Positions 12,215-23,716 of a DNA stretch of 64,000 nt are shown piece by piece. The notes beneath the pieces were generated by a model. That model did no database searches. It was not told the DNA's origin and saw only the letters and a program-made list of their open reading frames with translations. Each line of letters starts with the position of its first letter. The stretch's first letter is position 1. The position numbers and the translations under genes were made by a program. Location of the stretch: assembly GCA_034401795.1 (NCBI GenBank), contig CM067369.1:183001445-183065444 (forward strand), written 5' to 3'. This DNA comes from Chaetoderma sp. LZ-2023a (Eukaryota; Mollusca; Caudofoveata; Chaetodermatida; Chaetodermatidae).

Positions 12215-13495
12215 CTGAAAGGTCCATCATCCATCCACCATCCGTCATTTTTTCCTTTAAACAACTTCAAGAGCCACTGGACTGAGTTGAATAATTATAT
12301 TTGGCAGGGAGCATCCTTAGGGCATTGAGATCCAAGTCTGTTCAAACAAAGCCGATATGTCAATTCAATTTGGTCGGCCAGGCCATCTTCATTTTTGGCC
12401 AATTTTTAGAAACGTTTAAAAAAATCCTATTCTTTGCGACGGCTTGGGGGATCGATGCAAACCTCATGAAATAGGATCTAGGACAAGAGCTGAACCAAGT
12501 TTTGTTCAAAGGAACTTGATTGGCGAAATGGTTTGGCGGCTATCTTGGATGACTTAGTTTTAGGGAAAATTACTTCTCCAGAACCACTGAATGGATCGGG
12601 CCAAAATTTGGCAGATAGGATTAGGGACTAAGGGCCATGAAAGTTTTTTGAAAGGATGTTGATAGGTAAAAAACCATGGCTGCCATTAACCAATCAATAT
12701 GTACCATGTTTGGTGGCCATATTGGATATTTTTATTTGATTTTGAAGTCAAAATTGGCTTTATATAGGTTTTTGGGTATTCTGATGTAAAATTTTCTATT
12801 TTCGAAAAGCTCAGATAAATGGTTGGCAGCCATCTTTGGATCTTTTTCCTGGCAAAATCTCCCATACTAAAGCAATGGGAAATTTAAAATGTCTTCTCGA
12901 GAACCGCTGGGTCGATTCAAGTATATTTAGTAGGAAGCATCCTTAGGGGCATAGAGATCTAAGTTTGTTCAAAGGAACCTGATTGGCCAATTTGGCCAGT
13001 AGCCATCTTGGACTTTGGCCGATTTTTTTTAAACGTCTTTAAAAATCTCCGAAACTGCATGGGGTGTCCATTCAAAACTAATGAAACATCATCTGGAGCA
13101 ACAGCTGAACCAAGTTTGTTCGAGGGAACCTGATTGGCCAAATGCTTCAGCGGCCATCTTGGATGACCTAGTTTTCACGAAAATGACTTCTGCAGAATTG
13201 CTGAACGGATCAGGACAAAATTTGGGAGATATGATTAGAGCTTAAACACCAAAAATTTTTCCATGGAAAGTTGATATGTAAAAAAAGCATGTCCAATCAA
13301 AATTTAGCATTTTTGGCGAAAATCATAAAAAAACCACTTAGCCAATTAACCACTGGGCCAATTTTATTAAAACTTGGGTAAACCTTCGTCACAGAAATTA
13401 GATTGGTACATTTTTCAAGTGGTCATCTCGTTTTGTTTGTTTATGCCAGTAGCTAATAATTCCAGGTGAGTGATACAGGCCCCTTGGGCTTCTTA
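12215..13495 (+). repeat. Tandem-cored element, about two units of the 620 bp type
   Basis: It opens with 'ccatccaccatccgtc' followed by 'tttcctttaaacaact' and carries the 'tttggcagggagcatcctta' and 'gccatcttgga' motifs of the 40787-43858 element. It ends 'ccaggtgagtgatacaggcc' and then a 'ccccttgggct' hairpin, the same 3' end as that element. Confidence 0.85.
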
Positions 13496-13968
13496 TTTTG
13501 AAAATTGTGTTGCTTACAGATGTTGTTGCTCTTTACATCTATGCTATTTTCAAAATGAAAACCGTTAGAAACAAAAGTGGAATTGAAAAATGCAAATTGA
13601 CAGTTCATGGCTAATTTTATCCTTTTAAGCGCTATCCCTGTGTAGTTCTGTTTTGAAAAATGCTGAATGGCAAAAAGCTTTAATCCATGATGCTTCTTAA
13701 ATAGAAATCAGCTAGACTCGACTACAGAAGCATTAGTATAGTTGTTATGGAAACGACTTGCATCTGCCGTCATTCCTGCTGCATACTTTGGTCTGAAATC
13801 GTCAGTTACCAGTACATTCACGAATGATATGGAAATGTTCTTCGTGGCCAATTAGCCAGCAAGATTACCTGTCGGTCTTAGCAGCCTTATAAATGGAGAA
13901 ATCTCATGATGATGTGGTTTGTGTGTTCACGTACATTGACCCACACAGTATATAGCCCATTTTCTTTT
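13496..13968. other. Unassigned non-coding stretch
   Basis: There is no repeat family, RNA gene or convincing exon that I can see. The sequence is AT-rich with scattered stops in all frames. Confidence 0.5.
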
Positions 13969-13969
13969 A

Positions 13970-14213
13970 ACCCTTTGGCGGTTGAGCCATCCAAAACCCA
14001 CCTCTGGAATGGTGTTGAGGAGTATTCATCAATTGTATGACATGAGAAGACTATTTTTGTAAATTTACTACTGGAATGCCTCGCTCGATAAACGAGCCAG
14101 CCATTCCAGTTGTAAATTTACAAAAATAGTCTTCTCTTGGCCTGCAAATGGAGTCACTATTGTAAACAACTTCAATTTTCTTGACAAATCTTGACTATTA
14201 AAATTTAGAGTTA
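13970..14213. repeat. Family A hairpin element
   Basis: It begins 'aaccctttggcggttgag'. Its hairpin arms are 'gaagactatttttgtaaatt' and complement around a 'gctcgataaacgagc' loop, and it ends in 'tagagttaa'. Confidence 0.85.
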
Positions 14214-14411
14214 ATAAATTTCTAATTATGTTTTACAAAAAGTATTATTGAGGACAATGAAACGAGGAGATATTTACATTGATGTTATTAATTTGCAGCT
14301 GTGCGTGAGAGATATAGAGGATTTACGGTGGGGGTGGTGGTTGGGGGGGGGGGCTGTACATCAATAAACTAAGCATGATGAAGAGCTAGGAATTTAATTA
14401 TAGTATCTTCA

Positions 14412-14652
14412 TTAACACTTTACCGCTCACATCTGCTCAAGAAACTCAATATCCTCATAAAATTGTCCATTTGCAGATCAATAGAAGACTACATTTGAAA
14501 CTATCATTGGATGACTGGCTCGGTTATCGAGCCAGTCATTCAAGTGGTAAAGATTCAAAAAGAGTGCTTTCTTGGTCTGTAAACGGACATTTCTCAAGAC
14601 CATTGCTGTCTGCGGAATCTGTTATTGGGTAGCTGGAGTGTGAAATGGTTAA
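14412..14652. repeat. Family A hairpin element
   Basis: It is bounded by TTAACACTTTA on the left and TGAAATGGTTAA on the right. The central stem is 'gatgactggctcggttatcg' with its complement. Confidence 0.85.
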
Positions 14653-14774
14653 CGCGCAAAAGGTTTGTAATTAAGTCAAGCTGGCAGTTCTGATGAATAT
14701 CACACACTGTTATTTACAAATCAATAATGCTACCTAACCACCAATTAAAGCTTGTCCAGTTAGTCTGACATTTG

Positions 14775-14790
14775 TGTCTGTCTGTCTGTA

Positions 14791-14825
<35 letters not shown>

Positions 14826-14840
14826 GTCTGTCTGTCTGTT
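14775..14840. repeat. CTGT microsatellite
   Basis: About fifteen CTGT units with a few changes lie directly before a 158 bp-type repeat unit. Such a microsatellite next to the core is typical of pearl/HINE-type elements. Confidence 0.95.
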
Positions 14841-15850
14841 GCTTGCTTCTGCTCCTAAACAGTTTGACCAATTTCTACTTCTGTTCGGAATTTTGATTGA
14901 TATCTTGAGTGAAAATCTTAAATTTTATAAAAACTTTACTGGAAATTGGGAAACTGCTTCTTACCATTTTGACCGATTTCAACCAAATTTGGATGAAAGG
15001 ATCCTATGGTGATAGGCTCTAGAACCTCCATTCATTTTTTACCAACTGCCATCTTGAATTTTGTCCAATTGTTTAGAAACGTCTTTTAAAAATCTCCGAA
15101 ACCGGTTGATGAATCGAGTCAAAACTCATGAAACATCATTTAGGGCAATAGCTGAACCAAGTTCAAATTTGTAATGTCTTCATCTCGAGAACCTCTGGGC
15201 TGATTTCAATTATATGTAGCTGCAAGCATTTTTATGGCATAAAAATCCAAGCTTGTTCAAACTAAGCCGATCGGCCAATTTGACTGGGATCAATCTTGGA
15301 TTTTGGCCAATTGTTTAGAATTGCCTTTACAAATCTTTTCCAAAACCGCTTGGGGGATCGATTCAAAACTCATGAAACATCATCCACAGCACCAGCTGAA
15401 TAAACTTGATTGGCCAAATGTTTAGGTGGCCATCTGGCATTTTCGATGACCTCGTTTTCATGAAAACGACTTCAGAACCGCTGAAATTGGATTGGGCCAA
15501 CATTTGGGAGATATAATTGTGGACTAAGGGTTGTTAAGGTTTGTTCAAGGGACGTTATTACGTAAAAAAACTGGAATGCCATGGACCAATGAAAATGTAG
15601 CATGTTTGGTGGCCATATTGGATTATTTTTAATTTAATGGCTAGTGAAGCTGAAATCAGTAAATTGGATGTTTTTGGCTATGCTAATTTCAGATTTGCCA
15701 CTTTTGAAACTGTCGGTTAAAAGATTTGGTAGCCATCCTGGATCATTTTTCCTGCCAAAAACTCTCAAAATAAAACAATAGGAAATGTCTTATTTTCGAG
15801 AACCATTAGACCGATTTTAACCAAATTTGGTAGGACATCGTTGCTCTTGT
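14841..15850 (+). repeat. Mixed element: one 158 bp-type unit joined to 620 bp-type units
   Basis: From about 14890 to 15030 the sequence follows the 158 bp unit ('gtgaaaatcttaaatttta', 'ggatcctatggtgataggct'). From about 15040 it follows the 620 bp unit ('gccatcttgaattttg', 'gaaacgtcttttaaaaatct', 'aatttggtagga'). The junction makes this a chimera or a recombination product of two related families. It stops near 15850 without the shared 3' hairpin. Confidence 0.75.
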
Positions 15851-15949
15851 TGCAGTTGTAGCCAAACCTTAGAGTCATAAGCGCTGACAGTTCTATTTGA
15901 AATGCCTATGTTCCAGATAAGCAATAGACTGCCCGTTGGTACAGAGGTG

Positions 15950-16248
15950 AGTTTTGGCTGGCTTGATTGGTACAGGGTTAAAATGGCTGGCTGAATGCAT
16001 GATAACCTAGTAGATGCTTGTTATAGGATGTTAAATTAACTTGCCAAGCTTCCTATCTATTGTACAAGTAATTACAGAATGATAGAGGCGGTCTGATAAA
16101 AAAACAATTTCTTATCTGGAATTAAGATTCTGGAAAGAAATGGGGAAATAATAAGTGTTTGGATCCCTAGGAGTATACTTGCATGCATGCACACACACAC
16201 ACAAACTCAAACTCATTCCTTCATGCATGTGATCATCTGAACATGAAT

Positions 16249-16283
<35 letters not shown>

Positions 16284-17083
16284 CCTAATATACAAACAGA
16301 CATGCACACCTGTGCTCTTGCATGCATATGCACACAACACACACTCAAATAGGGCATGCACGCATGCACACACATGAACGCATGCACGCTAACATGCACT
16401 CACACACACACACGCACGCACGCACACACGTGTGCTGGCTGCTTCCAAATCAATTGCGTGTCTACTTTCTCATTAGCTTCTAGAGGGACATCAATAAGGA
16501 CAACGATGATGAAAATCATAATGTTCAATACAGAAGGCTTAGTGCTGCTAGTCTGCAGAAGCTGGTCTGGAACACAATGAGAGCAACATATATGATTGAC
16601 CAATGTTAAGGCAGATTTATGTGACACTAGGTTTGTCAGGAATCTTGTCTTCCCAGTTACATATAGCTGTAGAACTAGCACGGCATCTATTGCTTATTCA
16701 TTGACAGTTGTGTTGCGCTAGGTTTGTCACCAGACATTGCCACTACATCCACCAACGCCGCCACCTTCACATCAATAAACCTGCTTGATTGTAAATTTAT
16801 AAATCGATAACATCAACAAAGACCTGTCATTTCTTGGAATGCATCAGTCTGGATCTGACGTTAATTTCTTGGACTAGCAGTCTGGATCTGACGTCAGCTG
16901 TGATAGCACCAGAGCAACCGTATTTAAGCTACTGTAGGTGAGTTTAACATTGGATTTTTCATTGTGACTCACAACTGGTATAAGTTGGTTTTTGTGTCAG
17001 TCAGTCGGTCTGACCAAGCCACATATGTCGCAACAATAACGTGTCATCCATCTTTATTTTTAAAAAGTTTGGAACAGTAACGG
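15950..17083. other. Non-coding stretch with CA/GCAC microsatellites
   Basis: Simple repeats fill 16185-16435 (CA runs, about nine ACGC units near 16249-16283, mixed CA/CGCA). A short direct repeat of 'cagtctggatctgacgt' occurs at about 16849 and 16879. Open frames across the microsatellites (such as 16112-16399, minus) are repeat artefacts. Confidence 0.7.
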
Positions 17084-17278
17084 GCCTTTCCAAGTTTATC
17101 CGTCCATCATATGACATCATAATCAACTATGTGACATGTTGGATGACGTCATAATCATGATGTCGTGAATAATTCGATATAGTCCGTCTTTAATGCTTAA
17201 TAGTCCGACACATGCGAATTGTGTATTCAATAAACATTCTGTTGAATATTTTGAAACTAATTTGACTGACAAGGAATT
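17084..17278 (-). repeat. Family B hairpin element, half copy
   Basis: In reverse orientation it has the terminal 'gcctttccaagtttatcc', the run of 'tgacgtcataatca'-like sites and the outer stem 'ctgttgaatattttgaaact'. The other half is missing. Confidence 0.85.
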
Positions 17279-17280
17279 GA

Positions 17281-17640
17281 GCGATCCCAACACACTGTAC
17301 ATTTAATTCATCAAAGACTTATCCGATCTTGACGAAATTATACAGATATGATCTATACCATCATGGCATCTAGTATCAGCAAAATGATTTTCAAATTTTT
17401 TCCAAATTTTTTCAGGGTTTGAACTTAGCCTATTTTCCAACAAAAATCAGGTAAATATTAAGGTTTCTCAATCAACATATAATTCATCAAAGACTTATCC
17501 GATCTTGATGCAACTTTACAGACATAATCTATACCATCATGGCATCTAGTCTCCAACATCAGCAAAATGATTTTCAAATTTTTTCCAAATTTGAACTTGG
17601 TCTATTTTCCAACAAAAATCAGGTAAATGTTAAAGTTTTA
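17281..17640. repeat. Direct duplication, two units of about 177 bp
   Basis: The motif 'aattcatcaaagacttatcc' at 17304 recurs at 17481, followed in both by 'ctataccatcatggcatcta', 'agcaaaatgattttcaaatt' and 'ccaacaaaaatcaggtaaat'. The open frame 17539-17901 crosses it and has no domain signature. Confidence 0.9.
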
Positions 17641-18036
17641 GTCTCGCCCTGTAGGGAAAGCGAGACAATGGGGTTCCTTTGGTGTCATCATCCGCAGTGG
17701 CGTGTCATTTGTGTTAGTTTTTCATCAGCCTTATTATTGAAAATGGGTCATCAGATTTCAATTAAACTTCACAGACTTATTCTATGCAAGGTAGAGATGC
17801 AATTGCTTATCATTGCTAAGATTGTTTTGGAAATTTCACCTGTTTTTCTATGGTTTTCGTGGTTTTTGGACTTAGAATATTTTGGCAAATATTTGCGTTA
17901 AAGCTTTTCATCAGCCTGATTATTCAACAATGGCTCATAAGATTTCAATGAAACTTCACAGACATTTTCTATGCAAGATAGAGATGCAATTGCTCATCAT
18001 TGCTAAGGAAATTTCACGTGTTTTTCATTTCTCCAT
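17641..18036 (+). repeat. GTCTCGCC-type repeat with 5' hairpin and two core units
   Basis: It opens with a stem-loop (gtctcgcc...aaagcgagac). The block 'ttcatcagcc...gatttcaatgaaacttcaca' then appears twice about 190 bp apart (17722 and 17906). Its architecture matches the other tandem-cored elements here. Confidence 0.65.
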
Positions 18037-18039
18037 CTT

Positions 18040-18680
18040 AGCTTATGCTATGGTGCACATCCGTCATTTCTCCACCTAAGCTTATGCTATGGTGCACATC
18101 CGTCATTTCTCCACCTAAGCTTATGCTTTGGTGCACATCTGTCATTTCTCAATCTGAGCTTATGCTGTGGTGCACATCCGTCATTTCTCAATCTTAGCTT
18201 ATGCTATGGTGCACATCCGTCATATCTCAATCTGAGCTTATTCTATGGTACACAGCAGTCATTTCTCCACCTGAGCTTATGCTATGGTGCACATCCGTCA
18301 TTCTCCACCTAAGCTTATGCTATGGTGCACATCCGTCATTTCGCCACCTGAGCTTATGCTATGGTGCACATCCGTCATTTCTCCACCTGAGCTTATGCTT
18401 TGGTGCACATCTGTCATTTCTCAATCTGAGCTTATGCTGTGGTGCACATCCGTCGTTTCTCAATCTTAGCTTATGCTATGGTGCACATCCGTCATATCTC
18501 AATCTGAGCTTATTCTATGGTACACAGCAGTCATTTCTCAATCTGAGCTTATGCTATGGTGCGCACTCAATCTGAGCTTATGCTATGGTGCGCATCCATC
18601 ATTTCTCAATCTGAGCTTATGCTATGGTGCACATCCGTCATTTCTATATCTGAGCTTATGCTATGGTGCACATCCATCGA
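18040..18680. repeat. 39 bp minisatellite, about 16 units, with higher-order structure
   Basis: The unit is roughly 'cttatgctatggtgcacatc' plus 'cgtcatttctcaatctgag'. Variants of four consecutive units at about 18125-18260 return almost unchanged at about 18397-18532, 272 bases later (seven units less one base). Because 39 is divisible by three, several frames stay open (LMLWCTSVISPPE repeated). This is a consequence of the unit length and not evidence of a protein. Confidence 0.95.
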
Positions 18681-18784
18681 TTTTCCATGTATTCTAGCAA
18701 AAGTGTTCCGCTAAAAATATTTGCATAACCTTTGCGCGAATAAAGAAATGGGTTACCCAATTTCTGTAGGCCTAAAATATAATC

Positions 18785-19406
18785 ATGAAATTCCAGGTAG
18801 AGTCAACAACGTCAGACAATATTAAACTGTGTGAGCAGATAGGAAAGAACATTTCAGAGATTAAGGCTACAGAATGTGGGATATTAGGAACGTTGTATAA
18901 AATTAGAAACACTTGTACTGAGGAAACGCGAAAGGAGTTGGAAAGCACGGCAATGAAAATTAAGACAAATGCTTTTATCAGCGAATTATAGGTGCACTGG
19001 GATAAAAAAAAATATTTGTGCAAATGAATCACAAACAAGTGAGTTAAAATTTAAAATTAAGGAACTGGAATCAAAAGTTGAAAGACTAATGAAGGAGAAT
19101 TCACATCTTTTGTCCCAGAATTCATTACTCAATATAGAGTTAGATAAAAGCACTGAAAAGCTGAATGCATCGCAAACCATGTTAAGCAGCTTTACTGATG
19201 AATTTTTGGATGCCAGTGAAGTACCACTTGACATCACTGAATCTGAACTACTTGTATCAACTCCTCTGGATGCTTCAAAAAGCCTTAAAGATGACCTTTC
19301 ACAAGATATGTTTGGCCAAAGATCAACACTAGGAAGAAAATCACCAAAGAGTGTTAAAAAGAAAAACAAACAATTAATGTATTTCCAAGGCACATTTACA
19401 TTTTAA
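18785..19406 (+). pseudogene. Broken coiled-coil protein gene or gene fragment
   Basis: Two overlapping open frames have strongly coding-like composition. The first (18785-18991) reads EQIGKNISEIKATECGILGT and similar. The second (18969-19406) contains a heptad-rich stretch (ELKFKIKELESKVERLMKEN, LLNIELDKSTEKL) expected to form a coiled coil, then an acidic linker and a basic tail (RKSPKSVKKKNKQ). In the first frame a TAG at 18989 is followed by more plausible sequence (VHWDKKKY), and a nine-A run at 19006-19014 lies where the frames would exchange. This suggests one stop and one frameshift. I do not recognise the family. It may be a host pseudogene or a transposon ORF1-like piece. Confidence 0.45.
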
Positions 19407-19736
19407 AATTATTTTTATATCCTAAATAAGGTTAGTATTCCATTTAGATGGTTTCACTGGCAGTAAAAAGTGGAATTGGATGCATTCATATATGCGGTCA
19501 ATGGTGATGGTTATAACATGAAAGAAAATACTGGGGTGAGATATATCACGCGTTCTTGTTTTATTTTACAAACCCTCATAACTAAATCTTTCCATATCCA
19601 GAAATACAATAATAATACTGGAATTTTAAGGAATTATTTTCAGCATTCTTTCCATCCAACAATTTTTGCAGCCAAATCCTTATCACTTGGAATTCCTCAG
19701 AATTTTCTGTAGCGCTTTTTGTTCTGCATAGCTTTG

Positions 19737-19961
19737 TTAACCCTTTAATGGTAACGCCGATAAAAATAGCTTTGCAATGGTCATGAAAAAAATTCATTTG
19801 CAGGCCAAGAGAAGGGTATTTTTTTTAATTTACCACTGAAATAACGTTTAATGAACCAGCCATTCCAATGGTAAATTTTCAAAAATACTCCTCCCTTGGC
19901 CTGAAAATGGAGATTCACTGATAAAATGTTTTGGATTTTCTTGATCAATCTTGACAATTAA
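19737..19961. repeat. Family A hairpin element
   Basis: It is bounded by TTAACCCTTTAATGG and GACAATTAACC. The arms 'tttaccactgaaataacg' and 'gccattccaatggtaaattt' face each other, with a small deletion in the loop. Confidence 0.85.
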
Positions 19962-20342
19962 CCCTCTGAAAAGAGTAATACTGTCATAGCTTAAAATTTC
20001 TGATCTTGTAATTGTTTTATTGACAGCAAATAGACTACTGTATGGGTCAAATATACGTGAACACAGAAAGAATATTACAATATGTATCCGTAAGATGGGA
20101 AAGAGTGACAGATACCCTCGCTATGGCTAAGTGGACACACGGAACATTTCCATATCATTTGTGAATGTGACACTGAAATATTCAGAATGAAATGATGGCC
20201 AAGATGGCAATCATTTCCGTAACAACAATACTAATGCTTCCATCATTTATCCATGCCTGAGTCTGGCTGCTCGCTATTCAAGAGGCGTCTTAGAATTGGA
20301 GTTTTTTGTGAGTCATCTCTTTCCAGGACTAAACAAGAACAA

Positions 20343-20520
20343 TCTGAGATTGCAGACTGAGATTGCAGACTGAGATTGCAGACTGAGATTGCAGACAGTA
20401 ATCGCCCTTTCCACTTGTTATATGCCCACGTAAAGCGGGGTCGCATTGTCTAATGGTGCTTGCCGTCTGTCTGTCTCTGTCTGTCTGTCTGTGTCTGTCT
20501 GTCTTGCTGTCTGTGTGTCT
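20343..20520. repeat. Tandem 14 bp repeat followed by CTGT microsatellite
   Basis: 'gactgagattgcag' occurs about four times at 20343-20398. A CTGT-rich run follows at about 20464-20520. Open frames here are artefacts of the repeats. Confidence 0.9.
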
Positions 20521-20721
20521 GATTCTATTCTGATCCATAACTCAATTAGCGTTTATATAGGGAGAGATGTAGTGTTGTGAATTCAATTCGACGAATTTCT
20601 TCCATATTTGCCAGAGTTATCCCACTGAAAATCCTTTAAATTTGTCAAAACATTTCTATACGTTACACATCTCCCAAAGTTTTGAACTTTCACTCACATT
20701 TTTAGCAGATCCTGTTCAGAA

Positions 20722-20965
20722 TGGAGGAATCCAGTTTTAGCTATTCCCCGCCCATCTCTAGCTAAGCTCCACCCACGCTTTGCTCATGTTTGGATCGATC
20801 GATCGATCGCTGCACTCTGAATCTCAATTTTGTGAAAAAGAGCGTTCGTGGCAAGCTTATCTACGTCATTCATGACATAATAAATTATATCATCCTACAT
20901 GTCACGTAGTTGATTATGATATCATATGATGGATGAATAAACTGGAATCCTCTATTGGTACAATT
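20722..20965 (+). repeat. Family B element lacking the central hairpin
   Basis: The left terminus 'atggaggaatccagttttag' and right terminus 'ataaactggaatcctc' form the inverted ends. 'gatcgatcgatc' and TGACAT/TGATATCAT variants lie inside. The hairpin with the 'ttgaatattttgaaac' stem is deleted. Confidence 0.85.
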
Positions 20966-22436
20966 ATTGTGGATTTTAAAATCCTGAATATGGTCTGAAT
21001 CCAGTGTTTATCTCTATCCCTTTAAGTACAATAACTGATAGGTCTACAAATTTTACATAAGGAATTAAGAAGATGGGAAATAGAATTTCCAAAAACCTTA
21101 AAAATGTAAATAAATTAATTTCAAGGCAGATTTCACTACCATTTCACAGGGAACACCAGAGTATTCATTTGCAATTACGGTTGTGATTCATTGGCCCAGA
21201 TATGTCGTGATTATGTTAGAAGCCGTTTTCTTTAAAGTGTCGCTATAACTTTTTATACTCTAGCCAAAAAATTATGTGATGATGCTTTGAAAGTTCATAG
21301 GGTGGTTGGACTAGGTCTGCGGAAGTAAGCTATCAAAATCGACGATGATCGGAAATCCAAGATTGCCGCCAGCCACGGGTGTTTCGATTGCGTTTCAGCA
21401 AGATCTGTCCATATTTGCCAGAGAAAAGCTTAAAATTCATAAAAAGATTTCGTGTCTGGGCCAGAGCTCAAAGGGTTGTGAACCTACAATTGAAATTTTT
21501 TTTAACTGGTCATATTAGGTGGAAATAAAGTGTCATGGTTTCGCATCGACAAGATTAATTGATATTTGCCATAGTTAAGCAGAAAACAGACAGGCTGTGG
21601 CAGTCATAGCGGCAAATTTATAACCCACTGAGGAGAGCGACATGTGTCAGTTTTATCCCTGTCCCAGGAAATTTTTTCTAAATATTTCACGTTATAAAAA
21701 TTCAGCCACTCCACCCAGCCAATTTTGGTCACGAGGCCTAATGAAATGTACAGATGCTACACTATGTGAGAAATATTATTTTGGATATTTTGAAAATAAT
21801 TTAATTGAAATTGATTACTGCTGGAGGCAACAAAGGATTTCAATCAAAATACATTGAAGATATGTACTGTATATTCAGCGACTTCAGAGTCCAACATCGG
21901 GGTATTTAAGTTGAACCGTATCTCAAATGACATCAGGAATCAGGAATTTCCCACGCAGAAGCAGGCGGCACGAGATAAGAATTGCTTCAGAAGCGATCCA
22001 TGCTGAATGTCGCTCATCAACTCCGCAGCGTGCTGCTCCAGTGTGTTTTGCTTAGCAGGAATACGCTGACGTCAAATTGGCGCATGCCGCGTCTGTGTGT
22101 TTTGCACTTTATTCCCCCTGCAAAGCTTAGAATTCATAAAAAATTTCTTTCACGGACCAGATCAGGGTTGTGAACGTATATTTGAAACTTCTTTTAATGG
22201 ACATATTAGCCAGTTGGAGACAAAGTGTCCTGCTTTCATTTTGGCAAGATCTCCAAATTTAACCACCACCACCGCCACCCCAGGGAAGGCTTAAAATCCA
22301 TCAAGGCAGCGCACTTGTTATTATCTTCACCTAGTAATTGTATTAGGGTCTCTGCCTGCCTGCCTGCCTGTGTTTGGAACTGTATCTATAGAACTACTGA
22401 TCTGATTTAGCTTTAAGGAACTTAACATGCATGGCA
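20966..22436. other. Diverged dispersed repeat, no gene seen
   Basis: A block with 'atatttgccagagaaaagct', 'ttaaaattcataaa' and a 'gttgtgaac' motif at about 21410-21530 recurs in altered form at about 22120-22220 and partly at 20600. A CTGC run lies at about 22350-22372. I find no supported coding frame, although 21890-21990 has a 41-codon open stretch. Confidence 0.5.
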
Positions 22437-22890
22437 ATGTAGGGATCTGATCTCCTGCTCAAGTATGAGGTCATAATCAATTATGTCACATGTAAGCTGA
22501 CATCATACAATGTAACTCTGACATGAAACAGGAAAAGTCAGTCAAGAGTGTGAATTGTGTGTCTTTGAGGAATTTACAATTTAATAAACATTCCATTGAC
22601 TATTTTGAAACTAATTTGACTGGGAGTTAACCTCCAGTCAAATAGTTTCCACATATTCAACAGCTTACCTAGTATATAGTTGGTTTGAAATTGGGATTCT
22701 GGGACTTCTGGATTCAAAGTATATAAATCGATCCAAATGGGCACAAAACGTGTGCAGAATTTAGCTAGAAATCGGTGGAGCATAGTTAGAAATGGATGGA
22801 GAATAGCTAGAAATGAGTGGAGCATAGCTAGAAATGGATGGAGCATAGCTAGAAATGGGTGGAGCATAGCTAGAAATGGATCCCTCTATT
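22437..22890 (-). repeat. Family B-related hairpin element (B' subfamily)
   Basis: 'gggatctgatctcctgctca' starts a reversed copy with 'taataaacattccattgac', the stem 'tattttgaaactaatttgac' and complement. It then has several 'tagctagaaatggatggagc' units at about 22785-22880. B' copies also lie at 49820-50215 and 55978-56310. Confidence 0.75.
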
Positions 22891-23132
22891 ACTAGACATT
22901 GACCGTAATCTGAATTTAAAGAAAACTTGATCAAGATCGGATCGAATTCTGGATCTGTAGATATCTCAGAAACTGCTGGTCTGATTTGGCTCAAATTTGA
23001 ACGGAAGAAAATGTGTGACTGTACGCAGCTAGAATTCCACAACTTTGTGCATGATCTGAAAAATCTGTACAATTGGACAAAAATGGGAAAGCAAGGCCTC
23101 ACAAGGGTCTGCGATCATAGATATTTATTATT

Positions 23133-23537
23133 ATTAGTCCCCTACCGATAAAACCGGGGGACTATAGGTTTGCACTCCATCTGTCCATCTGTCTGTCCGT
23201 CTTGTCTGTCCATCTGTCGCAGTTGGTTTTCCGCACTTTTTTCGCAGTTCTTCAAGGTATTCAACTGAGAATTGGTATATTGCTTTGTAATAAGAAGTTA
23301 CAGGCCAAGTTCGAGTTTCAGGCATATGCGTACATTTTTTATGGAGTTATGCCCCCTTTTGACGTAAGAAATACGAAAAATATCAGCTTCTGCACTTTTT
23401 TTCGCACTCCTTCAAGATATTTAAGCAAAAATCGCTGCATCGCTTTAGTATAAGGAGTTACTGAGCAAGTTCGAGTTTCCGACATTTTCGTCAATTTTTC
23501 ATGGAGTTATGCCCCCTTTCGACATATGAAATACACT
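23133..23537 (+). repeat. Left part of AGTCCCC-type tandem-cored element
   Basis: After an ATT run it begins with the stem-loop 'agtcccctaccg...ccgggggact', then a CTGT/CCGT-rich run, then about two units of an approximately 160 bp repeat ('caagttcgagtttcaggcat', 'gttatgccccctttcgac'). The array stops at the DIRS insertion and resumes at 30644. Confidence 0.9.
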
Positions 23538-23716
23538 TTCTCCTTCGATCAATACTCACCATTCTGTTACTTCTGATATACAGCTGGCCCTGACAGCGGC
23601 TCTAGGATTATAGACTTAGAAAGCTTTACCGACTCCTGGGAACCAGGTACTCGGCTCCCAACTGCCGAGTACCCGTTTACCATAGAGCTCATTTCTTGTT
23701 TGCATAGCAACAAGAG
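23538..23716 (+). repeat. DIRS left inverted terminal repeat
   Basis: Its complement forms the right end of the element. The inner part ('gtactcggctcccaactgcc', 'gcatagcaacaagagc') matches the right repeat with only a few differences. The outermost 13 or so bases differ from the right end, as is usual for DIRS. Confidence 0.9.

Noticed and set aside
15891-15946. Possible 56-base exon reading LFEMPMFQISNRLPVGTE before a GTGAGT donor
   Set aside because: The acceptor is weak, the frame continues open past the donor, and the flanks are repeat sequence on both sides.
16112-16580. His/Ala/Cys-rich open frames on both strands
   Set aside because: They only translate CA and ACGC microsatellites.
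18201-18697. Open frames across the 39 bp minisatellite
   Set aside because: The unit length is a multiple of three, so stop-free frames follow automatically; unit changes show no codon bias.
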